From Tenacibaculum sp. MAR_2010_89 (lineage in GTDB: Bacteria; Bacteroidota; Bacteroidia; Flavobacteriales; Flavobacteriaceae): a stretch of DNA of 64,000 bases. The stretch is from NCBI RefSeq assembly GCF_900105985.1, contig NZ_FNUB01000005.1:1612001-1676000 (forward strand), read 5' to 3'. Under the pieces are notes generated by a model, which was not told the DNA's origin, searched no databases, and saw only the letters and a list, made by a program, of their open reading frames with translations. This document shows, one piece after another, positions 1 to 8,503 of this stretch (position 1 is the stretch's first letter; the number at the start of each line of letters is the position of its first letter). The translations under genes and the position numbers were made by a program.

Positions 1-2
1 TT

Positions 3-440
3 TTATTTAACTAACGTTCCTTTACAGTTAGTTAGTATATAATTAAAATGTTCAACATCTGAGTCGTTAAGTTTTAATGTTCCTGTTATTGATACTATAT
101 TGTCTGTTTTAAATTTTAGTTTAAAATTAGATTGTAGTTCTATGGTGGTTTCTGGACCACCAATACCACAAAAATAACAAGCAGACATTGGACCTTTCGA
201 TAAGATGTTGTATTTTTCGCTAAGGTCTAAACTTAAAAAATAACCAGTAATAGTTATTTGTTTTCCATCTAAAGCTTTAACAGAGTCTGAAAATTTTGGA
301 TGCAATAAGGTTTCATCATAATCAGGAAAATATTTTTTCGTGAATTTTACCTTAGATAAATCTTTCCAAGTTACTTTTTGCTGACCAAAGATCAAATAAA
401 AAGATAGGAAAAAAAACATAAAAAGAACTTTATTTCTCAT
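3..440 (-). CDS. small exported protein with CxxC motif
   Basis: The 145-residue product begins with a hydrophobic signal peptide (about residues 1-19, ending FGQQ), so it is probably exported. The mature part holds an ITGYFLSLD segment and a Cys-x-x-Cys at residues 88-91 (ACYFCG), which could bind a metal or form a disulfide. It resembles the small DUF3299-like exported proteins found beside FtsX-type ABC transporters, but I am not certain of the family. Its ATG overlaps the 3' end of the permease gene by 11 bases, so it is the last visible gene of the ABC operon. The stop codon lies three bases from the window edge. Confidence 0.7.
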   Translation of the reverse strand: MRNKVLFMFFFLSFYLIFGQQKVTWKDLSKVKFTKKYFPDYDETLLHPKFSDSVKALDGKQITITGYFLSLDLSEKYNILSKGPMSACYFCGIGGPETTIELQSNFKLKFKTDNIVSITGTLKLNDSDVEHFNYILTNCKGTLVK

Positions 441-1641
441 TGCTTAAAATTGTAGATATATTCATGTTTATTATTGGATAAATAGCTAAAGAAATGGAAA
501 GAAAGACCATTAAGAAAACAAACGAAGCTATTTGCAAAAAATCTTTAAAAACTAATTCTTGAAGTATAATTTGTTGGTTACTAATTTGTATTAAACTAAC
601 GATAGTTCCTAATGCTATTTTGATTAATAGGAGTCCCAATAAAAAAGCAATTAATACTATAATTCCACCTTCATAAATTACCATCTTAATTAATTGATAA
701 TTATTAGCTCCATAAGTTCGTAAAATAGCTAAATCAAAAGCTCGTTCTTTTATCATTTTATAGGAGCTTATGAAAATAATAACACAAGAAATTATAAGAA
801 TTAAATAACCTATCCAAGAAATAGTTTGAAGTCCAATGTTTGTATATTTATATAACTTCCCCAATTCATATTTAGGCAAAGCAGCTTGCATACTAGTATG
901 CTTATTAATTTTTCTAGGAATAGTTAAAAAAGCTCTTGGATTTTTAAAAGTTACTAATAAAGAGGTGATTTCTTTATCTTCGTGTTCTTCATGGTGTTTA
1001 TGCTCTTCATGATGTTCATTGTTACCATGATCATGGGTTTCCCATACACTTTCTAAATTGGTAATTATTAAGCGATCTATTACTTTTTGCGTTGGTTTTA
1101 AAATACCTACTATCGTTAACTTGTCTGAATGTACTTCTATATTATTTTCTATTAGTCCATGAGAACTTAAAAAAGAATCTCCTATTTTTAGGTTTAGTTC
1201 CTTAGCTACGGTATTTCCTAAAATCACTTCCATAGCTTTTTTAACTTTACGACCTTTTTCTAACTCGGTTTTATAAAGAGAGATAAATTGATTTGTTGTG
1301 CCTACAATTCTATATCCTTTGTAATTATCACCATAAGAAATAGGAACTGCAAGTTTAATCATTGAGTTTTCACTTATTTTTTTTGCTTCTTTATAGGGGA
1401 TGTTTCCTGTTGGATTATCTATATGTAAAACAGAAGCTAGAGTTAACTGTAAAGAACTTCCTTTGGCTCCAATAACTAAATCAATTTGACTTAAGTTATT
1501 TTCAATTTGTGCTTCAAAAGATTTTTTTAATTGTTGAATACCTAAAAGAAGGGTAATACTTAGCGATAAAATAAAAATACTTAAAAAACTATATAATGGT
1601 TTTGATTTTATATTTCGAATACTAATTTTCCAAATGTTCAT
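430..1641 (-). CDS. FtsX-family ABC transporter permease with His-rich loop
   Basis: The 403-residue protein has the MacB/LolC/FtsX layout: one N-terminal membrane helix (about 17-36), a large periplasmic domain, and three C-terminal helices (about 275-295, 325-347, 368-390). Near residues 200-222 the periplasmic domain carries a cluster of His, Glu and Asp residues (HDHG, EHHEEHKHHEEHEDKE), a typical loose metal-binding segment. It overlaps the ATPase gene by four bases (ATGA), so the two are translationally coupled and probably form one transporter. The His-rich loop and the metal genes upstream suggest a substrate linked to zinc or another transition metal. That is inference, since the family also exports lipoproteins and peptides. 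Confidence 0.85.
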   Translation of the reverse strand: MNIWKISIRNIKSKPLYSFLSIFILSLSITLLLGIQQLKKSFEAQIENNLSQIDLVIGAKGSSLQLTLASVLHIDNPTGNIPYKEAKKISENSMIKLAVPISYGDNYKGYRIVGTTNQFISLYKTELEKGRKVKKAMEVILGNTVAKELNLKIGDSFLSSHGLIENNIEVHSDKLTIVGILKPTQKVIDRLIITNLESVWETHDHGNNEHHEEHKHHEEHEDKEITSLLVTFKNPRAFLTIPRKINKHTSMQAALPKYELGKLYKYTNIGLQTISWIGYLILIISCVIIFISSYKMIKERAFDLAILRTYGANNYQLIKMVIYEGGIIVLIAFLLGLLLIKIALGTIVSLIQISNQQIILQELVFKDFLQIASFVFLMVFLSISLAIYPIINMNISTILSNEK

Positions 1642-2267
1642 AATGTAATAGAATTTTGGAAGTGTGACTTTAATCTATGGTCGTGAGTAATAACAATTAA
1701 ATTAGCATCGGTTAGTTTTGCCTGCTCTTTTAAAATTTTAATAACAGTATTACAGTTTTGATCATCTAAACTAGAGGTGGGTTCATCAGCTAAAATAACT
1801 TTGGGATTATGAATTATAGATAAAGCTATTCCTAGTCGCTGTAATTGACCTTCACTTAATTTGTTTACTTTTTTATTTTTTAAATCATAAATATCTAACT
1901 GCTTCAATAGATCTTCAATCTCTTTGTTAGTTGTTTTTTTTTTGCTGAAAAAAAGACGAGCTTGTAAATTTTCAAATACATTTAAAGATTGAACTAAATG
2001 ATTTTTTTGAAAAACAAGCCCAATGTTTTTACCTCTAAATGTATTTAATTCATTGTTTGATAAATAGTTAATGTCTGTATTGTTAATTATGATTTTTCCT
2101 GAAAGAGGCGTTAATAATCCAGAACAAAGATGTAGTAATGTTGTTTTTCCAATACCAGATTTTCCTAAAATGAGCAAGTTTTCTCGTTTTCCTAAAGCAA
2201 TATTTGGAAACCTAAAAATTGGATCTCCTTTTTTATATTGAAAAGTAAGGTATTCTGTTTGTAACAT
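1638..2267 (-). CDS. ABC transporter ATP-binding protein
   Basis: This 209-residue protein is a complete nucleotide-binding domain of the LolD/MacB type. Walker A is at residues 35-42 (GKSGIGKT), the signature is LSEGQLQR, and Walker B with the D-loop is VILADEPTSSLD. A His switch (VITHDH) follows near the C-terminus. It powers the permease encoded immediately downstream, with which it shares a four-base overlap. The signature Gly-Gly is replaced by Glu-Gly, which is tolerated in this family. The gap to the upstream CobW-like gene is 21 bases, so co-transcription is likely. Confidence 0.9.
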   Translation of the reverse strand: MLQTEYLTFQYKKGDPIFRFPNIALGKRENLLILGKSGIGKTTLLHLCSGLLTPLSGKIIINNTDINYLSNNELNTFRGKNIGLVFQKNHLVQSLNVFENLQARLFFSKKKTTNKEIEDLLKQLDIYDLKNKKVNKLSEGQLQRLGIALSIIHNPKVILADEPTSSLDDQNCNTVIKILKEQAKLTDANLIVITHDHRLKSHFQNSITL

Positions 2268-2288
2268 CTTATATTCTTTATAGGAAAT

Positions 2289-3488
2289 TTAAATAGCTAT
2301 TGGCCATTGGTCTTGTTTAGGAAATAACTGTTTTTTCCAAGCTTGTATTTCTAAATCTGTTAACAAACAATTTTCTAATTCTTTGATCATTTTTATTTTG
2401 TTTAGATGTTGTCCGATAAAAACTAACTCTATTTTTCTATCCCCAAAAGAAGAATCCCAGGTTGATTCAATTAAATCTTTATTTTCAGTAAATGAAGCAT
2501 AATTAATACGTTCAGAAAAAGGCATAGAAGCCCACCAAACACCTGCGCTATCAGCTTTGCAAGAGCCTCCGGCAGAACTCCACAATAAAGCTTGATTAGG
2601 TCTTGAAGCTAGCCAAAATAAGCCTTTACTTCTGATAATATTTTGTGGGAAATGTTGGTTTAAGTAGGTTAAAAAACGTTCTGGATGAAATGGTTTTTTA
2701 TTTCTGAATACAAAAGATCCAATACCGTATTCTTCAGTTTCTGGGACATGTTCATTTTCTAACTCTTTTACCCAACCAGCTGATGCTTCTGCTTTTTCAT
2801 AATCAAATAAACCAGTATTAAGAACATTTTTTAATTCAACTTGAGACTCATTAGTTGTAATGATTTCAGCTTCTGGATTTAATTTATGAATAATAGCATG
2901 AAGTTCTTCTACTTGTTCAGTGGTTACAAGATCAATTTTATTAATGATTATTACGTTTGCAAATTCAATTTGATCAGTTAATAAATTTACAATAGTTCTA
3001 TTATCACCCTCTATATTTGTAAGTGATCTAGTTGTAAGATAATCTGAACTTGAAAAATCTTTTAAGAAATTAAAAGCATCAACAACTGTAACCATTGTGT
3101 CTATATAACTAAAACGACTAAGATCTATCTTCCCATCTTCACTTTCAAAACTAAATGTTTGTGCAACTGGAATAGGTTCACTTATACCTGTACTTTCAAT
3201 TAATAGATAATCAAATTTATTTTGAGATGCTAGTTTTTCTACTTCTACCATAAGGTCTTCACGAAGTGTACAGCAAATACAACCATTAGACATTTCTACT
3301 AGTTTTTCTTCAGTTCTAGATAGTGTATTTTCATTTTCAATGAATTGAGCATCAATGTTAACTTCGCTCATGTCGTTAACAATTACCGCTACTTTTAAAC
3401 CTTTTTTATTATGTAGTACATGGTTTAATAATGTGGTTTTTCCAGCTCCTAGGAATCCACTTAATACTGTTACTGGTAGTTTTTTCAT
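2289..3488 (-). CDS. CobW/COG0523 family GTPase, probable zinc metallochaperone
   Basis: The 399-residue protein has the P-loop at residues 11-19 (GFLGAGKTT), the diagnostic CxCC motif at residues 70-73 (CICC) that binds zinc in COG0523 proteins, an NKID guanine-specificity motif around residue 183, and a C-terminal CobW_C domain. Members of the family deliver zinc or other metals to client proteins, and many are induced by zinc starvation. The folE, MerC-like and His-rich permease genes in the same run fit that job. It could have its own promoter, because 137 bases separate it from the hydrolase gene upstream. The metal is inferred from context. Confidence 0.9.
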   Translation of the reverse strand: MKKLPVTVLSGFLGAGKTTLLNHVLHNKKGLKVAVIVNDMSEVNIDAQFIENENTLSRTEEKLVEMSNGCICCTLREDLMVEVEKLASQNKFDYLLIESTGISEPIPVAQTFSFESEDGKIDLSRFSYIDTMVTVVDAFNFLKDFSSSDYLTTRSLTNIEGDNRTIVNLLTDQIEFANVIIINKIDLVTTEQVEELHAIIHKLNPEAEIITTNESQVELKNVLNTGLFDYEKAEASAGWVKELENEHVPETEEYGIGSFVFRNKKPFHPERFLTYLNQHFPQNIIRSKGLFWLASRPNQALLWSSAGGSCKADSAGVWWASMPFSERINYASFTENKDLIESTWDSSFGDRKIELVFIGQHLNKIKMIKELENCLLTDLEIQAWKKQLFPKQDQWPIAI

Positions 3489-3625
3489 GTTGTTTTTGAA
3501 ATAGTTAATGGTTTATATTTCAATTTAATTTAAAGATGTTCTTTTTTAGTATCCGACTTTTTTAATGCATTCACATGAGTAAAAGTCTTAAAGTTTATAG
3601 GAAAGCTTATTAAGCACTTAACTTT

Positions 3626-4582
3626 TTATCTTCCGTGTAATTTCATGTTTGGTAAATCATTAAGATCTCTTAAGTAATAATCAAAAAAACTTTTAGTTTG
3701 AGAGAAAAATTCATCACGAAATTCTCTTATTCCATGATCAGCTCCTTCGAATAAAATAAAACGGACTGGATGTTTATACTTATATAAGTTGCTTACTAAT
3801 TCTAATGATTCAGTAGCTTGAACACGCCAATCTGAGCTTCCATGCATTATTAAAATTGGTGTTGTTTTACACATTTTATTAGCCCAGAATACAGCAGATC
3901 GTTTTTTAAGTTCTTTCTCTTTGTTGTTGTTATAATTTGGAATATACTTGGCGTATACATGTTTTTCAAATTCTGGACGATTTTTAAGAGCTGTAAACGC
4001 ATTGGCTGCACCAGCAAGAACTACTGCAGCTTTAAAAGTACAAGTTTTTTTAAGGGCTAGGTAGGTCATCATGCCACCTCTACTAGCACCTTCTATACCT
4101 ATTCTAGAGGTGTCCGCATTTTCAATTTCATTTAAAGTAGGAATAAGGTTTAAAACATCATTTACGTCACTTCCGCCTATTTCTTCTTTTCCTTCACTTC
4201 CGCTATATCCTCTATATTGACTAGCTGCTACAACATACCCCCAACTTGCAAGTTTTCCAAGAAAGAAACCAACGCCAGTTTCGTTCCATTCTCCAAAATT
4301 TCCAGTTCCTCCTCTATTTGAAATGATACAAGGAAAATTACCTTCCCTAATTGGTTTAGCAATAAAACCTTTAATTTTTAATGAGTCAGATAGGTATGTT
4401 ATACTATAAAACTCAACTTTTTTTAATGCTGAAATCATATTAGAATCAGCCTTTTGAATTTTTGCTAGTGTTGCCTTACTTAAAATAAGTTTTTCTTTCT
4501 TTATAATTTTTCCATTTTGAGCATGTAAATTATAAGAATTGTAAAGAATAAAAAGTAAAATTATAGCTAGTTTATACCTCAT
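3626..4582 (-). CDS. exported alpha/beta hydrolase, prolyl-oligopeptidase-like
   Basis: The 318-residue protein starts with a signal peptide (about 1-21, ending LHAQ). It has an alpha/beta hydrolase core of S9 type: nucleophile elbow G-A-S-R-G-G (about residue 166), an acid in the MHGSSDWRV loop, and the catalytic His in GADHGIREF near the C-terminus. It lacks the beta-propeller of full S9 peptidases, so it is a single-domain hydrolase of the dienelactone/acyl-peptidase type acting in the periplasm. It sits 16 bases downstream of the PhoX gene in the same direction. The substrate is unknown. Confidence 0.85.
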   Translation of the reverse strand: MRYKLAIILLFILYNSYNLHAQNGKIIKKEKLILSKATLAKIQKADSNMISALKKVEFYSITYLSDSLKIKGFIAKPIREGNFPCIISNRGGTGNFGEWNETGVGFFLGKLASWGYVVAASQYRGYSGSEGKEEIGGSDVNDVLNLIPTLNEIENADTSRIGIEGASRGGMMTYLALKKTCTFKAAVVLAGAANAFTALKNRPEFEKHVYAKYIPNYNNNKEKELKKRSAVFWANKMCKTTPILIMHGSSDWRVQATESLELVSNLYKYKHPVRFILFEGADHGIREFRDEFFSQTKSFFDYYLRDLNDLPNMKLHGR

Positions 4583-4598
4583 GATTTCTTAATCTTGA

Positions 4599-6275
4599 TT
4601 AAGATTCTATTTTATTAAGCAAATTCATTTTTTCGATTAAATCGCCTGTAATAGCAACAACAGCTGGTTTAGGAATACCATCTTTATCAAAAGGCCATTT
4701 GCTTGTAGGATTTTTTAGATCTCTAGTTTGTTCTCCTGGATGTTGTACACTTAAAAATAATGTTTTACCATCAGGAGAGAACCATGGTCCGGTAAATTCA
4801 GCATCCATAGGAGCAGAGGCAACTCTAACTACTTTTCCTGCATCTATACCGTGTCGTGGTATTACAAATAAGCTATTGTTTTTAAAGGGAACATAAGGTT
4901 TATTCTCTCTGTTCATAGAGTTTCCAGAGATGTCAGAGGTCATCCAAAGATTTCCTGATAAATCAAAAGCTAAGTTATCTGGGCATGAAAAACCGTTAGC
5001 TTCTCCACCTGCTTTATAGGTAGAAGCTTTAAAGGTTAATGCATCAAAATCAAAATTATTTTCTTCAATTTTTAAAATAGAACCATGAAAATCACCTTTA
5101 CTTTTGTTATTGGTTAATGAAACAAAAATGTTTCCAGTTATTGGATCAATTTCAATATCTTCAGGTCTGTTTAATTCAGTTGCACCTAGAAGCTTTGAAG
5201 CTTCTCTAGCTCTAATTAAAACCTCTGTTTGATTTTTAAATTTGTCTTTTAAAATAGGTTGACTATCCCAGTCTAACGCAAGCCATTTCCCATTGATAGT
5301 GTCGGCAACATAAAGTGTACCTTCTTTTAAAGATTGTGGCTTTGAAGAAATGAATTTATATAAATGTTCATCGTTTTTATCATCTCCAGTATATGCTACT
5401 ACTCGTTTATCTTTAAGTTCATATAATGTACAACATTCATGAGCAAACCTTCCTAGCGCTATATGTTTTTGAGCAGCTCCACTGTTTGGGTCTATTTCTA
5501 CTACCCAGCCATAATGTTCGGGAGGATAATTGTAAAATTTTTCCCACCCATAGCTACTTGGTTGATGAGTAGCTACATTTGTTTCATCATATTTAGTTTC
5601 ACCAAAGCAACTATCATAATTTTCTTCACATGTGATAAATGTTTTCCAAGGAGTAATTCCTCCAGAGCAATTACTATTTGTTCCAATAACTGTGTTTTTT
5701 CCTTTAATAGGATGATCCCAGTTAAGGTTCATTGGAGTTTTAGCTGTTATTCGTCTGTTATGTGGATCGTTTGGAACAATTTTCCATATTCCATCCTCTT
5801 CTTTAACTCTTACAATGCTTCCACCAACATTGTACATTTCTTTATCAACTTGTTCTTTTGTTTTATCTTGATTAAGTTTTTTTGATTCTCTATAATTAAA
5901 GTTTGAGACAAAAAGGGGGTTTACGTATTCATGATTAACCCATAATAATCCATCTTTAGGATTATTATCATCAAAAGGGATGTAACAATTAAAGTCATTG
6001 TTAAATCCAAAAGTGTCGGTGTCATTAATTTTATCCCCCCATTTTATTATGGTATGATATTCTAATCCTTTAGTTAATACTAAATTATCTTCGTTTGTAG
6101 GAGCTAAAGCTTCTAAAGTAACTTTCTTTAGTTTTTCAAGATTTTTATAAGCTACTTTCTTAGTATTTGAAGGAGTACTATTTTTACCACAGCTAATTAA
6201 AAAGGGTGGTGAAATAATAGCGCCTAAACTAGCTTTGCCTAAAAAGGAAATAAACTTTCTTCTGTTGTATTCCAT
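4599..6275 (-). CDS. PhoX family alkaline phosphatase (DUF839), Tat-exported lipoprotein
   Basis: The 558-residue protein opens with a twin-arginine signal (RRKFISFLGKA) that runs into a lipobox (LISC-G), so it should be exported folded by Tat and then lipidated. The body matches the PhoX/DUF839 beta-propeller phosphatases, which use calcium and iron rather than zinc. Typical segments include WVNHEYV, NCSGGITPWKTFITCEEN, RFAHE and FSPDGKTLFLSVQHPGE. It lies six bases downstream of an unknown gene in the folE operon. A phosphatase of the non-zinc type inside a putative zinc-limitation operon is a sensible substitution for PhoA, but that link is my inference. Confidence 0.9.
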   Translation of the reverse strand: MEYNRRKFISFLGKASLGAIISPPFLISCGKNSTPSNTKKVAYKNLEKLKKVTLEALAPTNEDNLVLTKGLEYHTIIKWGDKINDTDTFGFNNDFNCYIPFDDNNPKDGLLWVNHEYVNPLFVSNFNYRESKKLNQDKTKEQVDKEMYNVGGSIVRVKEEDGIWKIVPNDPHNRRITAKTPMNLNWDHPIKGKNTVIGTNSNCSGGITPWKTFITCEENYDSCFGETKYDETNVATHQPSSYGWEKFYNYPPEHYGWVVEIDPNSGAAQKHIALGRFAHECCTLYELKDKRVVAYTGDDKNDEHLYKFISSKPQSLKEGTLYVADTINGKWLALDWDSQPILKDKFKNQTEVLIRAREASKLLGATELNRPEDIEIDPITGNIFVSLTNNKSKGDFHGSILKIEENNFDFDALTFKASTYKAGGEANGFSCPDNLAFDLSGNLWMTSDISGNSMNRENKPYVPFKNNSLFVIPRHGIDAGKVVRVASAPMDAEFTGPWFSPDGKTLFLSVQHPGEQTRDLKNPTSKWPFDKDGIPKPAVVAITGDLIEKMNLLNKIES

Positions 6276-6281
6276 TTGTAT

Positions 6282-6779
6282 TTAATTTAGGTAATGTTTT
6301 TGAATACAAATTAGGTTTGGATGAATGTTTTCAAAAATATTCTCAAACCGATTGTAAATCTTACCATTAATTTTTAACTTAGAATTTATAATACTACCTA
6401 ATTCAAACTGTAACTCTTTTATTTTATAATTCAAGAAATAAGAAAGAATTGAAAACTGACTATCTGTATTTTTCCACAATACTTCAGTATGTTTTTTTTG
6501 TTGTATAATTTCATCGTATAGTCTTTTTAATCCCCTTATTTTTGAAAAATCTTGAGTACTTAATGCATCGTTAATAATGTCATTATTACTAGATAAAATA
6601 AATGATATTTCTTTAATGTTATGTTTATTAATTGTTTGCTTTAGATACTCAATCGTTTTATTATTAGTAACAAAAGAATTTCCTAGTGAGGTGTAAAAAT
6701 AATTTTTACACTTAAATTCATTGTTGATAGTAGATTCTAAACAATCTGTAGGACATAAAAGGAAAAGACGGTTATGCAT
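6282..6779 (-). CDS. unknown protein in the folE operon
   Basis: The product is a soluble 165-residue protein with no signal peptide or membrane segment. It has a Cys pair near the start (CPTDCLES), a conserved-looking YTSLGNSFV segment around residue 30, and a helical middle. It is not clearly any family I know; the CxxxC start and the alternating beta/alpha pattern are only faintly like a beta-carbonic-anhydrase fold. Its ATG overlaps the stop of the preceding gene by one base and it is followed after six bases by phoX, so it is an integral part of this operon and probably shares the metal-related regulation. Confidence 0.6.
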   Translation of the reverse strand: MHNRLFLLCPTDCLESTINNEFKCKNYFYTSLGNSFVTNNKTIEYLKQTINKHNIKEISFILSSNNDIINDALSTQDFSKIRGLKRLYDEIIQQKKHTEVLWKNTDSQFSILSYFLNYKIKELQFELGSIINSKLKINGKIYNRFENIFENIHPNLICIQKHYLN

Positions 6780-7252
6780 TAGTTTATAGCTTCAGGATTA
6801 TAAGGGAATGAAGAATGGTGTAAATCAATTTTTAGTTTTCCATTAACAAGTTTATAACTAAAAGTATATTCAACTTTTGCTTCACTACCGTTTAAATCAG
6901 TAAAAAAATAGTTACCCATAGCTAATGCGCGATTTTCTTCTAAAATTAGATTAGAATTTTCAAAACGTACTTTTGTCCATGGCTGTATAGCGAATCCTTT
7001 ATCCTCTTCACAAGCGCGATTTTCTCCAGCAATAAAATAAGATAAAGCCTCTGGTTTTGTGGGTCTGAATTGTTCTAACGAACATTTAGTCGGTTTAAAT
7101 GATACCAATCCAGATTCAAAGTTATAAAGTTCATCAAGAAATTGACTTGCAAAATTTTCACATTCAGTTCTGTTATCTTTTAATGAACCAATTTTTATAA
7201 CTCCTTCTCCCCAGTTATTTTGAATGTTTACTATTTGTTCTTTAGTTATCAT
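6779..7252 (-). CDS. NTF2/SnoaL-like protein
   Basis: The 157-residue cytoplasmic protein has the look of a cystatin-like NTF2 fold. It has an N-terminal helix (TKEQIVNIQNNWGEGVIKIG), then long beta strands with the pattern TKVRFENSNLILEENRALAMGNYFF and a final strand KIDLHHSSFPY typical of the SnoaL/CaMKII-association group. Such proteins bind or transform small ligands; no active site can be assigned here. It lies three bases downstream of folE and overlaps the next gene by one base. The family call rests on the strand pattern only. Confidence 0.6.
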   Translation of the reverse strand: MITKEQIVNIQNNWGEGVIKIGSLKDNRTECENFASQFLDELYNFESGLVSFKPTKCSLEQFRPTKPEALSYFIAGENRACEEDKGFAIQPWTKVRFENSNLILEENRALAMGNYFFTDLNGSEAKVEYTFSYKLVNGKLKIDLHHSSFPYNPEAIN

Positions 7253-7255
7253 AAT

Positions 7256-7918
7256 TTATGGTGTTTGATTATTAATTATATTTATAAATTCGTCACGATT
7301 TAATTTATCACTAAAAGATCCGCCATACTCTAAAGTTGTTGTGTAGCTATCTTTATCTTTTATACCTCTTGAAGAAACACATAGATGTTTAGCGCATATC
7401 ATTACAATTACATCATCTGTTTTTAAAACGTTTTGTAAATTTTTAAGAATTTGTAGAGATAATCTTTCTTGCACTTGTGGGCGATGTGCATAGTAATCTA
7501 CTAATCTGTTTATTTTTGATAAACCGATTACTTTATCTTTTGGTACATAAGCAATATGGGCATGTCCAGTTATGGGTAAAAAATGGTGTTCACAAGCTGA
7601 ATCAATTGTGATATTCTGCTCAACTAACATTTTTTTGTAGCCATATTTATTTTCAAATATGGATAGTTTTGGTTTGTTTTTTGGAGCTAAGCCATAAAAT
7701 AATTCTTTCACATACATTTTAGCAACTCTATATGGTGTTCCAGATAAACTATCATCAGTTAAATCGAGTCCAAGTTCAGTCATTATTTTTCCAAAATAAA
7801 GCTCTATATTTTTAATCTTTTCATCATCAGATTTATCAAAAGCATTTGGTAATAAAGGCGTTTCTATGTTAGAGCTTATGTGGTTGTCTCCAATTAATTC
7901 AATTTGTTTTTTATCCAT
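7256..7918 (-). CDS. folE: GTP cyclohydrolase I
   Basis: FolE converts GTP to dihydroneopterin triphosphate, the first step of folate and pterin synthesis. The sequence has the zinc-site Cys and His in SACEHHFLPITGHAHIAYVP, the signature VIGLSKINRLV, the YAHRPQVQERL helix and the second metal Cys in CAKHLCVSSRG, so this is the zinc-dependent type. I place the start at the ATG at 7918 (MDKKQIEL), which overlaps the preceding gene by only eight bases; an in-frame ATG at 7939 would add seven residues. An extra zinc-dependent folE in a metal operon is a known pattern: raising FolE amount can compensate for poor zinc loading. Confidence 0.92.
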   Translation of the reverse strand: MDKKQIELIGDNHISSNIETPLLPNAFDKSDDEKIKNIELYFGKIMTELGLDLTDDSLSGTPYRVAKMYVKELFYGLAPKNKPKLSIFENKYGYKKMLVEQNITIDSACEHHFLPITGHAHIAYVPKDKVIGLSKINRLVDYYAHRPQVQERLSLQILKNLQNVLKTDDVIVMICAKHLCVSSRGIKDKDSYTTTLEYGGSFSDKLNRDEFINIINNQTP

Positions 7919-8315
7919 GTTTTGTGCAGCATTTGTCATTTTTACATTGACAATATTTTTGATTATATAAATGAAGTCCCACTAGTAAAAGTGCTACTAT
8001 GTATTTAATTGTTTCATGAAGATTGATTAACTGTGTTTTCTCATTAAGAATTACTGTAAATAAAGCTAACCAATTTATCCATAAAGCAGGTTTAATTATA
8101 GTATTAGAAGAGTTTTTGGTAGAATGATAAACAGCAAAAAAAGAAATAGTTAAAAAGATGTAATCTATCCATTGCCACCATGTTGGTGTTGCATTACAAC
8201 AGCTCGTTGAGCAAGTTTGTACAATAAATAAAAAAGGAGTAGCAATGCAATGAAGCATGCATAATGTACTAGCAAGAATACCAATATTATCTGATTTAGA
8301 TAAAGTAAGTTTCAT
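7911..8315 (-). CDS. MerC-domain inner-membrane protein
   Basis: The 134-residue protein has about four membrane helices and the MerC signature C-M-L-H-C-I-A-T-P near residues 19-27, followed by a Cys-rich loop (TCSTSCC) and a Cys-rich tail (CQCKNDKCCTKHG). MerC proteins move mercuric ion, but in Bacteroidota stand-alone MerC-domain proteins are common in zinc or copper contexts. It is the first gene of the metal operon, and the palindromic promoter lies directly upstream. Mercury resistance genes (merA, merR) are absent, so mercury transport is unlikely to be its role here. Confidence 0.85.
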   Translation of the reverse strand: MKLTLSKSDNIGILASTLCMLHCIATPFLFIVQTCSTSCCNATPTWWQWIDYIFLTISFFAVYHSTKNSSNTIIKPALWINWLALFTVILNEKTQLINLHETIKYIVALLLVGLHLYNQKYCQCKNDKCCTKHG

Positions 8316-8331
8316 GGGTTAAATAATTAAA

Positions 8332-8383
8332 GCAACTAAGTTGCGAATATAAGAGTTTCTTTTGAACTTGCAACTTAGATGCA
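8332..8383 (-). promoter_or_regulatory. candidate metal-regulated promoter with two palindromic operators
   Basis: Read on the minus strand, a TTG at 8373-8371 is followed after 19 bases by TATATTCG (8351-8344), one mismatch from the Bacteroidota -7 box TAnnTTTG. Two sites related to GCAACTtAG overlap it: GCAACTAAGTTGC (8332-8344, perfect dyad), abutting the -7 box, and TGCAACTTAGATGCA (8369-8383, imperfect dyad), covering the -33 box. The geometry suits a repressor. A Fur-family zinc sensor (Zur) is my guess from the genes downstream. Confidence 0.5.
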
Positions 8384-8503
8384 TAAATTAAGTGGTGTTA
8401 AAAAACACTTAAAATAATTTTTGAACCATGCGTAAGTACTAAATAACTGGTAATTATTATGTAGGAGATATTAAATCTAGGTTAGTTAGTAGAGTTTAAG
8501 GTA

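Noticed and set aside
990..1050. Low-complexity His/Glu repeat as a DNA repeat
   Set aside because: It is an in-frame metal-binding loop of the permease.
5463..5885. 140-residue frame on the plus strand
   Set aside because: It runs antisense to the phoX gene, has no promoter or family features, and is a shadow.
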